A DNA stretch of 64,000 bases from Actinomycetes bacterium. Its GTDB lineage: Bacteria > Actinomycetota > Actinomycetes > Mycobacteriales > Mycobacteriaceae. The notes beneath the pieces were generated by a model, which saw only the letters and a program-made list of their open reading frames with translations, had not been told where the DNA came from and searched no databases. The position numbers and the translations under genes were made by a program. Shown here in pieces: positions 1 through 7,894 of this stretch (its first letter is position 1; every line of letters begins with the position of its first letter). The DNA lies in the NCBI GenBank assembly GCA_023404955.1, contig JAEXZY010000111.1:39439-103438 (forward strand). Reading direction: 5' to 3'.

Positions 1-1
1 C

Positions 2-610
2 GTGGCATGCGCTGTCGGTTACGACGGCATGACGATGAGAAAGGTGGCCGAGCAGGCAGGTATGAGTACGGCGACGGTGTACCGCTATTTCACGTCCAAA
101 GCGCACGTGCTGGTAGCAGTGTGGAGTGAGTGGCTCGAGGAGTGTGACCGAAATCGACATGAGCATGCGGGTTCCATGCCGGTGACACGTTTGCAACAGG
201 TTGCCGTGACGATCTTCGACTCGCTGCGTCGTTCTCCCGATCTTGCCGACGCCGTGATTCGTGCCTACACGTTCGCCGACGCAGACGCGGCGGGTGACGT
301 CGAGAGCATTCGCCTGCACCTCAGTGAGATCTTCGCCGAGGCGATCGGGGGCGGGTCGTTCACCGAACACCACGTGGCGATCGGTGGCCTGGTGTCCGAT
401 GTGTGGATCGCCAATGCCCTTGCGGTTTCCCAAGGTCGTTCCACAGCGACAGAGTTCCGTCATCGCCTGAACATCACCACGCGTGCGATCATCGGATCTC
501 TGCCGTCGGCAAACACAGGAACGGCGTGTGCCAGTCGTTGCGAGCCGCCACTTGCGACAACGGCTTTCGCCGAACGGCTCGGTGCGATCCCTGCGGCCAC
601 CCTGCCGTGA
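2..610 (+). CDS. TetR-family regulator, 5' end outside window
   Basis: TetR-type transcriptional repressor whose gene starts before the window. The visible part opens inside the DNA-binding domain: the helix-turn-helix (VAEQAGMSTATVYRYF) lies at about residues 15-30 of the visible part. Helix 1, which should precede it, is absent, so the GTG at position 2 is an internal codon and not the start. The rest looks like the usual helical ligand domain; no ligand-specific residues are recognisable. The last 40 or so residues run antisense to the 3' end of the nitroreductase gene (489-610), so the two genes converge and overlap by 122 bases. It is one of three TetR genes here and a candidate reader of the palindrome at 2266. 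Confidence 0.85.
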   Translation: MACAVGYDGMTMRKVAEQAGMSTATVYRYFTSKAHVLVAVWSEWLEECDRNRHEHAGSMPVTRLQQVAVTIFDSLRRSPDLADAVIRAYTFADADAAGDVESIRLHLSEIFAEAIGGGSFTEHHVAIGGLVSDVWIANALAVSQGRSTATEFRHRLNITTRAIIGSLPSANTGTACASRCEPPLATTAFAERLGAIPAATLP

Positions 611-1154
611 CCAGCGCGGCGATCCGCCATTCAGGGGGAATCCCCACTGCGTCCCGCAGCTCGGCCTCACAGGACTGATGCCACAGAGTGATGGCAGCAC
701 CGAGGCCTTCCGCGCGGGCGGCGAGGAGAAAATTCTGCATCGCGGGAAATATCGAGCCGCCCTGTTGGAGGTCGGTGGCGCCGGCCTGCGGCCGTATACA
801 GAACATCACGATCACGGGCACCTGGCCGCCGATTCGCGTGTGTTCGGCCATGGCTCGCAACACCCGGGACTTGGGATCATCTGCGTTCGCAGGTGGCTCT
901 TCGATGCCATAGAAGCCACGCATCGTTTCCCACGTGCGCCGCGCACCTTCAGTGATCACGCGCCGAACAGCCGGCGAATCGACCACGACGAACCGCCAGG
1001 GTTGTTGATTACCTCCGGACGGAGCCCACGTGGCCGCGGTCAGACAGCGGTGCAGGATGGAATCGTCGACCGGATCGGCACGGTAGCGGCGGACCGCAGA
1101 CGCTGTGTGCATCACCGACCACACACTCGGCGCAGGTGTAGCGGGTGCGCTCAT
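489..1154 (-). CDS. nitroreductase-family FMN oxidoreductase
   Basis: Cytoplasmic FMN-dependent NAD(P)H oxidoreductase of the nitroreductase fold, 221 aa, usual family length. FMN-binding landmarks are visible: RRY at 22-24, APSGGNQQPWRF at 44-55 and the EGLGAAITL loop at 149-157. The ATG at 1154 was chosen because it overlaps the stop of the DapB-like gene by four bases (ATGA), the pattern of translational coupling used throughout this window; the reading frame is open further upstream but only antisense to that gene. Family members reduce nitro groups, quinones or enones; the substrate here is unknown. It is co-transcribed with the DapB-like dehydrogenase and converges on the TetR gene. Confidence 0.9.
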   Translation of the reverse strand: MSAPATPAPSVWSVMHTASAVRRYRADPVDDSILHRCLTAATWAPSGGNQQPWRFVVVDSPAVRRVITEGARRTWETMRGFYGIEEPPANADDPKSRVLRAMAEHTRIGGQVPVIVMFCIRPQAGATDLQQGGSIFPAMQNFLLAARAEGLGAAITLWHQSCEAELRDAVGIPPEWRIAALVTAGWPQGSHRAVRRKPLSQVAARNDWHTPFLCLPTAEIR

Positions 1155-2263
1155 GCCCGGCCTGTCCGCTGCATGGTGCCCGTCCACGTGCCGCCTCGCA
1201 TGTAGCCCGTCACCACCGGGAGATCCAGGGTCGAGAGGAGCCCGGGAGGTGCCGCGATCACTGCGGGAATGGCGTTGAGCTCCCGCATGACCGTGGCATA
1301 GGTCAGGCCGCGGAGATTGTCTCCTCGGCCGTGCATCTCGATGTCGACGGTGTAGGTGGGCATCCCGTCCACGATCACCCGGTAGCCGCCGTGCGGTGAC
1401 GGATGCCGGGGCCAGTCCGGCGCGGACTGCTCCCCCATCCGGGTGAAATGTTCGAGGATCACCCTCTCGGCTCCGTCGACGACACCTGCGAGCCGGAATC
1501 GCATCGCTCCCATCGTTCCCGGCTCGATCCAGCCCGAGGCGACCCGGTATCGCTGCGTCGCGATCCACGGCTCGATCTCGGTGTCGACACGGTCCAGCGG
1601 CAGACCCAGACCGTCCGCGACCAGATGCACGACCGGCGCCCACAGGTCTGCCAATCGGGTGCGATCGAGCAGCGGGGCGGGGAAATCGGGTGGATGGCCG
1701 AACCCCATGAAGTCGAACATGATCTCGGGCTGATCGATACCTCCGTAATCGAGGATCTCCTGCGTCGTGACCGTGTCCACCCAGGAGCTGAATCCGGACA
1801 TGACGAGCGGGATCACGTCGTTGGCCCAGCCGGGGTCGACTCCACTGTTGAACAAGCTCACCCCGCCGTCTCGACAGGCGGCTTCCAGTAAGGCCACCGT
1901 TTTCTCGTCTGCTGCGGGCGGGTAGCACAGGGGCACCAGCGACGTACAGACGACGTTCTTACCCGCGCGCAGACATCGGGCCACGTCCTCGGCGGCCTCG
2001 GCGTAGCGGTAGTCACCCGAGGCGAAGAACGCGACCACGTCGGCATCGACAGCGAGCGCCGCGTCGATGTCGCGGGTCGCGATGACTCCGGTGGGTGGCA
2101 ACCCGCACAGCTCGCCCGCATCGCGGCCGTCTTTGGCTTCGCTGTGGACGACCACGCCGACCAGTTCCAGTCCGGGATGCGCGATCACAGCGCGCAGTGC
2201 CCCCACACCCACCTGTCCCGGCCCCCACAGGATCACCCGAGGCTTGGAATCGTCTACCGTCAT
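1151..2263 (-). CDS. DapB-like NAD(P)-dependent dehydrogenase
   Basis: About 370 aa, with an N-terminal Rossmann fold (GPGQVG at 14-19) followed by GRDAGELCG, the pattern of dihydrodipicolinate-reductase-like and 2,4-diaminopentanoate-dehydrogenase-like proteins. It is far longer than true DapB, so lysine synthesis is unlikely. A clear paralogue sits at 62879-63970: both share SG(I/V)(E/D)PG near the middle and a MFD-MGFG segment. The ATG at 2263 is preferred over the ATG at 2284, because the palindrome at 2266-2283 would otherwise lie inside the coding sequence. First gene of a two-gene unit with the nitroreductase and divergent from an ECH gene. The substrate is unknown. Confidence 0.8.
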   Translation of the reverse strand: MTVDDSKPRVILWGPGQVGVGALRAVIAHPGLELVGVVVHSEAKDGRDAGELCGLPPTGVIATRDIDAALAVDADVVAFFASGDYRYAEAAEDVARCLRAGKNVVCTSLVPLCYPPAADEKTVALLEAACRDGGVSLFNSGVDPGWANDVIPLVMSGFSSWVDTVTTQEILDYGGIDQPEIMFDFMGFGHPPDFPAPLLDRTRLADLWAPVVHLVADGLGLPLDRVDTEIEPWIATQRYRVASGWIEPGTMGAMRFRLAGVVDGAERVILEHFTRMGEQSAPDWPRHPSPHGGYRVIVDGMPTYTVDIEMHGRGDNLRGLTYATVMRELNAIPAVIAAPPGLLSTLDLPVVTGYMRGGTWTGTMQRTGRA

Positions 2264-2265
2264 TG

Positions 2266-2283
2266 TGAGAACATAGCTTCTCA
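2266..2283. promoter_or_regulatory. perfect operator-like palindrome (best copy of shared motif)
   Basis: TGAGAACATAGCTTCTCA is a perfect inverted repeat with 6-bp arms and a 6-bp spacer. It lies between the divergent DapB-like (start 2263) and ECH (start 2333) genes and touches the DapB-like start. It is the best match to a motif, TGAGAA-N6-TTCTCA, that recurs in many promoter gaps of the window. A dimeric repressor, probably TetR-type, is the likely binder; this is inference. Confidence 0.65.
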
Positions 2284-2332
2284 TAGGACAGAACCGGTAT
2301 TACCGCGACAGAATCGACCGAACGGAGTCCTC

Positions 2333-3238
2333 GTGCCCGACTACCAGTTCTTGAAGTGGGAGGCCTTCGACGAGGGCCAGATCGTGCGTATCTCACTCAA
2401 CCGACCCGATCAGCGCAACGCCCAGAACCGCGGCATGCTCGTCGAACTCGACGAGGCGTTCGGCCGGGCCGAAGCCGACGACACCGTCCGCGTGGTGATC
2501 CTGGCCGGCGAGGGAAAGATGTTCTCCTCTGGACACGACATCGGCTCCAAGCAGGCGATGAAGGAGTATCTGCCGGGACCCGACCAGCATCCGACGGCGG
2601 CCATCAACGGCGGCACACGGGAAGCAGCCGAGAAGTGCATGCTCCAGGAGTGGCACTACTTCTTCCAGAACACGCTGCGCTGGCGCAACCTTCGCAAGAT
2701 CACCATCGCACAGGTGCACGGTGACGTCTTCTCGGCCGGTCTGATGTTGATGTGGGCCTGCGATCTGATCGTCGGCAGCGACGATGTCCGCTTCGCCGAC
2801 GTGGTGGGGACCCGCCTCGGGATGTGTGGCATGGAGTACTTCGGTCATCCGTGGGAGTTCGGACCCCGCAAGGCCAAGGAGTTGATGCTGACCGGGGACG
2901 CCATCGACATCCATGAGGCGCACCGACTCGGCATGGTCAGCAAGGTGTTCGGCCGCGAGGAACTGCCGGAGCGCACTCTCGAGATGGCTCGCCGAATCGC
3001 CGGGGTCCCGACCATGGCCGCGCTGCTGATCAAGGAATCGGTCAACCAGACCATGGACAACATGGGCTTCTACAACTCGTTGCAGGCGTGTTTCACCCTT
3101 CACCAGCTCAACCATTCCCACTGGTCCATCGTCCGCGACGACAAACTCGCGACCGCCGGACCCGAGCAGGGAGTCCCGGACTGGCGCAGTGCTCCGCCTG
3201 TCGTCCTCGCGACCAAGGACCAGGTGCGAGCCGAGTGA
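2333..3238 (+). CDS. enoyl-CoA hydratase/isomerase family protein
   Basis: Crotonase-fold protein of 301 aa acting on a CoA thioester. The oxyanion-hole region reads KMFSSGHDIGS and the second half of the active site AQVHGDVFSAGLMLMWACD. The usual catalytic glutamate segment is replaced by FADVVGTRLGM, so a simple hydratase role is uncertain; isomerase, hydrolase or retro-Claisen chemistry is possible. Start is GTG 2333, preceded by ACGGAG-like sequence; a longer open frame from 2144 is rejected because it runs antisense through the DapB-like gene and over the palindrome. It overlaps the thioesterase gene by four bases (GTGA). Confidence 0.9.
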   Translation: MPDYQFLKWEAFDEGQIVRISLNRPDQRNAQNRGMLVELDEAFGRAEADDTVRVVILAGEGKMFSSGHDIGSKQAMKEYLPGPDQHPTAAINGGTREAAEKCMLQEWHYFFQNTLRWRNLRKITIAQVHGDVFSAGLMLMWACDLIVGSDDVRFADVVGTRLGMCGMEYFGHPWEFGPRKAKELMLTGDAIDIHEAHRLGMVSKVFGREELPERTLEMARRIAGVPTMAALLIKESVNQTMDNMGFYNSLQACFTLHQLNHSHWSIVRDDKLATAGPEQGVPDWRSAPPVVLATKDQVRAE

Positions 3239-3633
3239 CGACGCCGATGGAGGTGACGATCCCTGGCCACTTGTTCGCCTCCATGCCGTTCTACGACGTC
3301 GCCGACGAGCCCGACACCGTGATCGTCGATCTGCACAACAGGCCTGACCTGGTCAACATCCGTGGCGCCATGCAGGGCGGACTGGTGGCCACGCTGATCG
3401 ACATCGCCGGCGGCCGGCTGGCCCAGCGCGCGGCTGACGGGGCAGGGGTCAGCACGGCCGATCTCACGGTGCACTACCTGGCCCCGATCATGGCAGGGCC
3501 CGCGCGCGCAATCGCGACCCTCGTGCGTGCGGGCCGCCGATTGATCGTCGTAGCAGTGGACGTCTACGACGTCGGCGCGGACAGGCATGCGGCGCGAGCC
3601 ACCCTGAGTTTTGCGATCCTGGGCACCGGCTGA
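3235..3633 (+). CDS. PaaI-type hotdog thioesterase
   Basis: Single hotdog-domain protein of 132 aa, of PaaI/YdiI type. The diagnostic central helix region reads RGAMQGGLVATLIDIAGG (about residues 41-58), followed by the strand TADLTVHYLAPIMAGPARA. Such enzymes hydrolyse acyl-CoA thioesters in the cytoplasm. The start is GTG 3235, overlapping the ECH stop by four bases, which argues for coupled translation with the ECH and a shared acyl-CoA intermediate. The acyl specificity cannot be read from sequence. Confidence 0.9.
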   Translation: MTTPMEVTIPGHLFASMPFYDVADEPDTVIVDLHNRPDLVNIRGAMQGGLVATLIDIAGGRLAQRAADGAGVSTADLTVHYLAPIMAGPARAIATLVRAGRRLIVVAVDVYDVGADRHAARATLSFAILGTG

Positions 3634-3660
3634 GCGGAGCGGGGCATCTCTACGCTAGGG

Positions 3661-3678
3661 TGGAAACGGTCATTCTCG
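3661..3678. promoter_or_regulatory. operator-like motif upstream of amidohydrolase
   Basis: TGGAAACGGTCATTCTCG matches 9 of the 12 arm positions of the shared motif TGAGAA-N6-TTCTCA. It lies 60 bases ahead of the amidohydrolase start in the gap after the thioesterase gene, so the amidohydrolase probably has its own promoter under the same regulator. Weak as a single site; supported by the pattern. Confidence 0.4.
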
Positions 3679-3738
3679 CCAACGGTGAGGCAGCGATTCC
3701 ATCATGCCGCCGCGGGCCCGTCCTCGAAGGAGCGTCAG

Positions 3739-4926
3739 TTGACTGTAGACATCCCCATCGTCTCGCCGGACGACCATCTCGTGGAGCCTGCCGATCTGTG
3801 GACAAGCCGGCTGCCTGCGCGCTATCGCGACACGGGACCGCGCATCATTCGCCATCGCGGTCGGATGGATCCGTCGGTCACCTCCGATGTCGCGTTCATC
3901 GACGATGACAGCGGCCGAGACGCCGACATCTGGCACTACGAGGACTGGATCATTCCGATCCCGTTGATCAGCGCCGCCGCCGGCTATGAGATCGACGAGC
4001 TGACCACCGATCCGATCACCTACGACGAGATGCGACCGGGTTGTTTCCGCCCCGCCGATCGCATCGCCGATATGGACATCGCCGGCATCGAGGCCTCGGC
4101 CTGCTTCCCGAATACTCTCGTGCGGTTCTGCGGGCAACGCTTCCTCCACGCGAAGGACAAAGACCTCGCCCTCCTCTGCGTGCAGGCCTACAACGACTTC
4201 CAGATCGACGAGTGGGGCGGCGGGTCCAACGGCCGGCTGATCCCGCTCGGCATCATTCCGCTGTGGAGCGTGGAGCTCGCTGTCGCTGAAGTCGAACGGG
4301 TCGCGGCCAAGGGCATGCCGGCCGTGTGCTTCTCCGAGCTCCCGGCCCGTCTGGATCTGCCGTCGATCCACAGCGGCTACTGGGATCCGTTCTTCGCCGC
4401 CTGCGAGCGCAACGGTGTGGGGATCATGCTGCACATCGGCTCGAGCTCGTCTCTGACCAAGTCCTCGCCGGACGCTCCGCACGTCGTCACGAGTGCACTG
4501 ATGGCCGTGAACTGCACGATCGCTCTCGTCGACTGGCTGTTCTCGGCCAAACTCAAGCAGTTCCCGAACTTGAAGATCGCCTTCGCCGAAGCCCAGGCCG
4601 GCTGGATTCCCTACTACCTGCAGCGAGTCGATGAGGTCTGGGAGGATCGCCGCGCCTGGGGTGGTATTCACCCCCTGCTCACCGAGCCGCCGAGCACCCA
4701 GGTCCCGGGACGCGTGTGGTTCTCGACCTTCGGCGATCCAGTGGCGTTCCGCATCCTCGATCTCGTCGGACCCGACCAGCTCATGTTCGAGACCGACTAT
4801 CCGCACAACGACACGAATTGGCCGCACAGCACTGACGTCGCCAACAAGGCCACGGCGGATCTCGACGAAGAGACCAAGCGAAAGGTGTTGTCCACCAACG
4901 CGAAAAACTTCTTCGGGATCGCCTGA
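3739..4926 (+). CDS. amidohydrolase-2 family metal-dependent hydrolase/decarboxylase
   Basis: TIM-barrel protein of 395 aa in the amidohydrolase-2/ACMSD-like family. The first metal motif is seen near the N-terminus (IVSPDDHLVEP, D12/H13), and the barrel ends with ETDYPHNDTNWPHS, carrying the late metal-site aspartate. Members hydrolyse or decarboxylate non-peptide C-C or C-N bonds. The start is TTG 3739, chosen because AAGGAG lies six bases upstream; the ATG at 3685 has no such site. This is the first of three related hydrolases here (also 30960 and 35565). A strong hairpin at 4937 follows it. Confidence 0.88.
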   Translation: MTVDIPIVSPDDHLVEPADLWTSRLPARYRDTGPRIIRHRGRMDPSVTSDVAFIDDDSGRDADIWHYEDWIIPIPLISAAAGYEIDELTTDPITYDEMRPGCFRPADRIADMDIAGIEASACFPNTLVRFCGQRFLHAKDKDLALLCVQAYNDFQIDEWGGGSNGRLIPLGIIPLWSVELAVAEVERVAAKGMPAVCFSELPARLDLPSIHSGYWDPFFAACERNGVGIMLHIGSSSSLTKSSPDAPHVVTSALMAVNCTIALVDWLFSAKLKQFPNLKIAFAEAQAGWIPYYLQRVDEVWEDRRAWGGIHPLLTEPPSTQVPGRVWFSTFGDPVAFRILDLVGPDQLMFETDYPHNDTNWPHSTDVANKATADLDEETKRKVLSTNAKNFFGIA

Positions 4927-4936
4927 GGCATGGCGG

Positions 4937-4961
4937 GACCCCGCCGCCGCGCGGCGGGGTC
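4937..4961. terminator. bidirectional hairpin terminator
   Basis: A perfect inverted repeat: an 11-bp stem beginning GACCCCGCCGC, a 3-base loop CGC, and the exact complement. It lies between the converging amidohydrolase (+) and acyl-CoA dehydrogenase (-) genes and includes the start of the latter's stop codon. There is no clear U-tract, as is common in mycobacteria. It could serve both strands. Confidence 0.7.
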
Positions 4962-5988
4962 AGCCGGCTTGGCGTTGCCCGTAGCGCGCGTCGGCCGCCC
5001 GGTCCAGTCCGGCGGCGGCGTCGCCGAACACCAGCGCCCACCCCCGCACTCGGCGGTAGTACAACTGGATGTCGCCCTCGAGCCCGAATCCGTAGCCGCC
5101 GTGGATGTGCAGGCTGCGATGCGTTGCATCGCGGGCCGCTTCATAAGCGAAGGCGAACGCCATCGCCGCGAGTTCGGATGCACGTTCGGGCTCTTCATCG
5201 TCCGCGCACGCGGCGCGCAGGGCGAGTAATCGCGCACCGTCGACGGCGGTCGCGCAATCGGCGAGGGTGTGGGAGACAGCCTGGAACGCGCCGATCGGCT
5301 GTCCGAACGCCTGCCGCTGCGTGGCATAGTCCACGCCCATCTCGACAGCGCGCCGCGCCGCTCCAGAGAGCGCCGCGGCGGTCAGCGTCAGCCAGAGGTC
5401 CACTGCCCGCGAATGCTGCTGCGCTGCAGCCTCTCCGATTGCAAGCACCACGTGGTCGTCTGCGACCATGACGTCCGCCAGAGGAAGCGACGCCAGGTTC
5501 GGTACGTGGCCGGCGCCGCCGGTCGGCGCAGCGATCAGCGCTCCATCGACCAAGGCGATGACAGCATCCGAGATCGCCCCGGCAGGAGTCAGGGGCAGGC
5601 TCCCTCCTCGACCCGGCCGAGGCGCGAAGGTGACGAGCTGATCACCCGCCAACACGGCATCGAGGAGCGCAGCGCCAGCCGTTCCACACCCCGCGAGCAC
5701 GGCGGCCGCAACCTGGGCATCGATCACCGGGGCGGAGCCGAGCGCACGACCGTGCTGTTCGGCGGTCAGTGCCAGATCCGCGACGGTGGCTCCCCAGCCA
5801 CCAGCCTCCTCCGGTACGGCCATGTCGAGAATGCCCGTGTCGCGCAGGCCCTGCCACAAGGCCGCATCAAAGCCCACGGGCTCGGCCGCTCGCACTCGCT
5901 CGGGTGTCGAGGCTCGGGCATACAGTGCGCCGAAAGAAGCCACCAGTTGCTTCTGTTCGTCAGACAGGGCCAGGTCCACGTCGTCCAT
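4960..5988 (-). CDS. acyl-CoA dehydrogenase, small (beta-type) subunit
   Basis: FadE-family flavoprotein of 342 aa, shorter than the usual 380-400. The C-terminal half is well preserved: QRQAFGQPIGAFQAVSHTLA, then HIHGGYGFGLEGDIQLYYRR. The middle FAD-binding strand segment seen in full-length members is eroded. This is the pattern of the partner subunit in mycobacterial alpha2beta2 FadE complexes. The start is ATG 5988 (MDDVDLALS), with an AGGACGGG-like site; the frame runs upstream to 6855 only antisense to the neighbouring FadE. Divergent from the full-length FadE at 6082, which is its likely partner (inference). Confidence 0.9.
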   Translation of the reverse strand: MDDVDLALSDEQKQLVASFGALYARASTPERVRAAEPVGFDAALWQGLRDTGILDMAVPEEAGGWGATVADLALTAEQHGRALGSAPVIDAQVAAAVLAGCGTAGAALLDAVLAGDQLVTFAPRPGRGGSLPLTPAGAISDAVIALVDGALIAAPTGGAGHVPNLASLPLADVMVADDHVVLAIGEAAAQQHSRAVDLWLTLTAAALSGAARRAVEMGVDYATQRQAFGQPIGAFQAVSHTLADCATAVDGARLLALRAACADDEEPERASELAAMAFAFAYEAARDATHRSLHIHGGYGFGLEGDIQLYYRRVRGWALVFGDAAAGLDRAADARYGQRQAG

Positions 5989-5999
5989 CCCGTCCTGGT

Positions 6000-6017
6000 T
6001 GAATATGTGTGTTCTTA
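6000..6017. promoter_or_regulatory. degenerate operator-like motif between divergent FadE genes
   Basis: TGAATATGTGTGTTCTTA matches 9 of 12 arm positions of TGAGAA-N6-TTCTCA. It lies 11 bases upstream of the minus-strand FadE start and in the shared gap with the plus-strand FadE. The surrounding AT-rich stretch (5996-6030) is also where the divergent promoters must lie. Confidence 0.4.
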
Positions 6018-6081
6018 TAAATGAGATTAACATTGACCGTGAGACGTTCCCCCGAGGGCGCAGGAACAGACGGGACGACGC

Positions 6082-7239
6082 ATGCACTTTCTCCTGGACC
6101 CGCAGACGCGCGAGTACGGCGACGAGGTGCGTGCCCACCTCGAAGAGGTCATCACCGAGGAATTCGAGGCCCGGGTATACCGCAGCGGCGTCGCCCACGA
6201 TGAGGACTTCAGCCGCGGACTGATCGATCGCGGCTACTTCGCGCCGGAGTGGCCGACGGAATCCGGCGGCCAGAGCCGCAGCATCTGGGACGGTCAGGTG
6301 CTCGGCGAGTACATGATGCGATACGACGCCCCGGTGTACCTGTCTGCGACCACGCGGATGGTGGCGTCGGTGATCCGCTCCGTGGGCAGCCCGCAGATGC
6401 AGGAGGCCGTGCTCGCCGGCGCAATCAAGGGCGACATCACCATCGCACTCGGCTTCACCGAACCGGAATGCGGCTCCGACGTCGCCGCTGCGGCGACCAG
6501 GGCGGTGCGAGACGGCGACGACTGGATCATCAACGGCTCCAAGATGTTCACCACGAACGGACATGTCGCCGACTACGTGTTCCTGCTCGCTCGCACGAGC
6601 CCGGACAAGCCGAAGCACAAGGGCTTGACGATGTTCCTCGTCCCCTGCGCCAGCGAGGGTTTCGACGCCCAGGCAGTGCTGACGCTGTCCGGCGAGCGCA
6701 CCAACATCACCTTCTACAGTGACGTCCGGATCGGCGACGAGTGGCGCATCGGCGATATCGACGGCGGGTGGCGAGTGCTCAGCGCATGCCTCGCCGACGA
6801 GCACGCATCCGGCTGGGGGCCGCATCTCGCGAGACTGCTCCACCACGCCGAGCACTGGGCCGCCGAAGAATCATCGGACGGGACCCCCCGAATGAACGAC
6901 CCCGACGTGCGCCGCCGGCTCGCTCGCATCGCGATGGAGGTCGAGGTCTCGACACTTCTGGAGCGCCGCTGCGTCTGGATGGCCGAGACGGGTGAATCCC
7001 CGGTAGCCGAGGGCCCGATGTCGAAGCTGTTCAGCACCGAGGCGCTCGAACGGGCCAGCCAAGACATCGTGGAGATGGCGGGGCCAGACGGGCTACGCAG
7101 CTATCTCGAGCCGTCAGCGCCTCAGGGCGGTCGATTCGAGCAGATCATGCGCTTCTCACTGGGCACCACGATCTACGCCGGGACCAGCGAAGTGCAGCGC
7201 ACCATCATCGCCCAGCGGGGGCTGGGACTACCCCGCTGA
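6082..7239 (+). CDS. acyl-CoA dehydrogenase, full-length (alpha-type)
   Basis: FadE-type flavoenzyme of 385 aa that introduces an alpha,beta double bond into an acyl-CoA. FAD/substrate segment: LGFTEPECGSDVAAAATR (about 133-150), then the beta-domain WIINGSKMFTTNGHVADYVF. The C-terminal adenine-binding end reads IYAGTSEVQRTIIAQRGLGL. The ATG at 6082 gives the expected N-terminus; the upstream ribosome site is weak (GGGACGACGC). Probably forms a complex with the truncated FadE divergently encoded at 4960. Its 3' end overlaps the ERG2-like gene by 12 bases, tail to tail. Confidence 0.93.
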   Translation: MHFLLDPQTREYGDEVRAHLEEVITEEFEARVYRSGVAHDEDFSRGLIDRGYFAPEWPTESGGQSRSIWDGQVLGEYMMRYDAPVYLSATTRMVASVIRSVGSPQMQEAVLAGAIKGDITIALGFTEPECGSDVAAAATRAVRDGDDWIINGSKMFTTNGHVADYVFLLARTSPDKPKHKGLTMFLVPCASEGFDAQAVLTLSGERTNITFYSDVRIGDEWRIGDIDGGWRVLSACLADEHASGWGPHLARLLHHAEHWAAEESSDGTPRMNDPDVRRRLARIAMEVEVSTLLERRCVWMAETGESPVAEGPMSKLFSTEALERASQDIVEMAGPDGLRSYLEPSAPQGGRFEQIMRFSLGTTIYAGTSEVQRTIIAQRGLGLPR

Positions 7240-7842
7240 CTCCGGCCGCGGAACCGACGACACAGCGCGTACGCGTTTCGCCCGGCGGCGCAGTGCGAAG
7301 AACTCGGTCGCGGATCGCCGGACCGACGCCAACTCCAATGACAGCAAGAGCGTGTCGACCATCGCAAACGGCAGGGTGGTGAGCACCGCACCTCGTCCGT
7401 ACTCGAGATGCCAAGACCCCGGGCTGATGGTCATACCTCGGAGGTGCCCCTTCTCGAGAACGGCAAGAGTCCCGGGCAGCATTGTCGACACGTCGGTGTC
7501 GTCTGTTTCCAAGTCGTAGGAATCGATTCGACCGGCAAGCAGGTACTTGTGAATGCGGACGCGTGGATACCGGCCGGAGAGGCCCTGTGTGCCCGAGGGA
7601 CATCCGAAGATCACCAGGTACTCGCGCGGGGAGAAGAACAAGAACTGGACCTTGCCGAGGATTCCGCCCGCCTTGCTGGCAACCCAGCGACCCGAGGCAG
7701 GACTGACGGCAGTGGGATAGCGCTCTGCCAACGCCGCATGCAGCCGCGGCACCACCTCATGAACAGGAGGATGAAGAGCGACGAGTGCTCCACAGATCTC
7801 GCCGAGTTCGTCGGGGTCGAACACGAAGTTCCGCTCGCTCAC
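7228..7842 (-). CDS. ERG2/sigma-1-receptor-like protein (sterol C8-isomerase family)
   Basis: A 204-aa homologue of the eukaryotic family that contains fungal sterol C8-C7 isomerase (ERG2) and the animal sigma-1 receptor. Matches recalled from the family run along the length: FDPDELGEICGAL (8-20), SPREYLVIFG (71-80), LSGRYPRV (88-95), HLEYGRGAVLTTLPFAMVDT (145-164). The glutamate equivalent to sigma-1 E172 is present as E147; the position of the other cupin-site acid (sigma-1 D126) appears to be K99. The N-terminal membrane anchor of the eukaryotic proteins is absent, so it is probably cytosolic or peripheral. The start is GTG 7842, with GAGGAG upstream. It follows an SDR gene on the same strand, and the two may act in sequence on a ring or double-bond position. 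Confidence 0.85.
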   Translation of the reverse strand: MSERNFVFDPDELGEICGALVALHPPVHEVVPRLHAALAERYPTAVSPASGRWVASKAGGILGKVQFLFFSPREYLVIFGCPSGTQGLSGRYPRVRIHKYLLAGRIDSYDLETDDTDVSTMLPGTLAVLEKGHLRGMTISPGSWHLEYGRGAVLTTLPFAMVDTLLLSLELASVRRSATEFFALRRRAKRVRAVSSVPRPESAG

Positions 7843-7894
7843 GCCGTCTCCTCACCCATCGGCTGAGCGCTGCTCACCGACTGCTCCCTCGGGC

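Noticed and set aside
5989..6855. N-terminal 289-codon extension of the minus-strand FadE
   Set aside because: It is antisense to the full-length FadE gene and crosses the divergent promoter gap; the FadE fold begins at ATG 5988.
7243..7706. Plus-strand frames opposite the ERG2-like gene
   Set aside because: No recognisable domain, while the minus-strand frame shows clear family blocks along its whole length.
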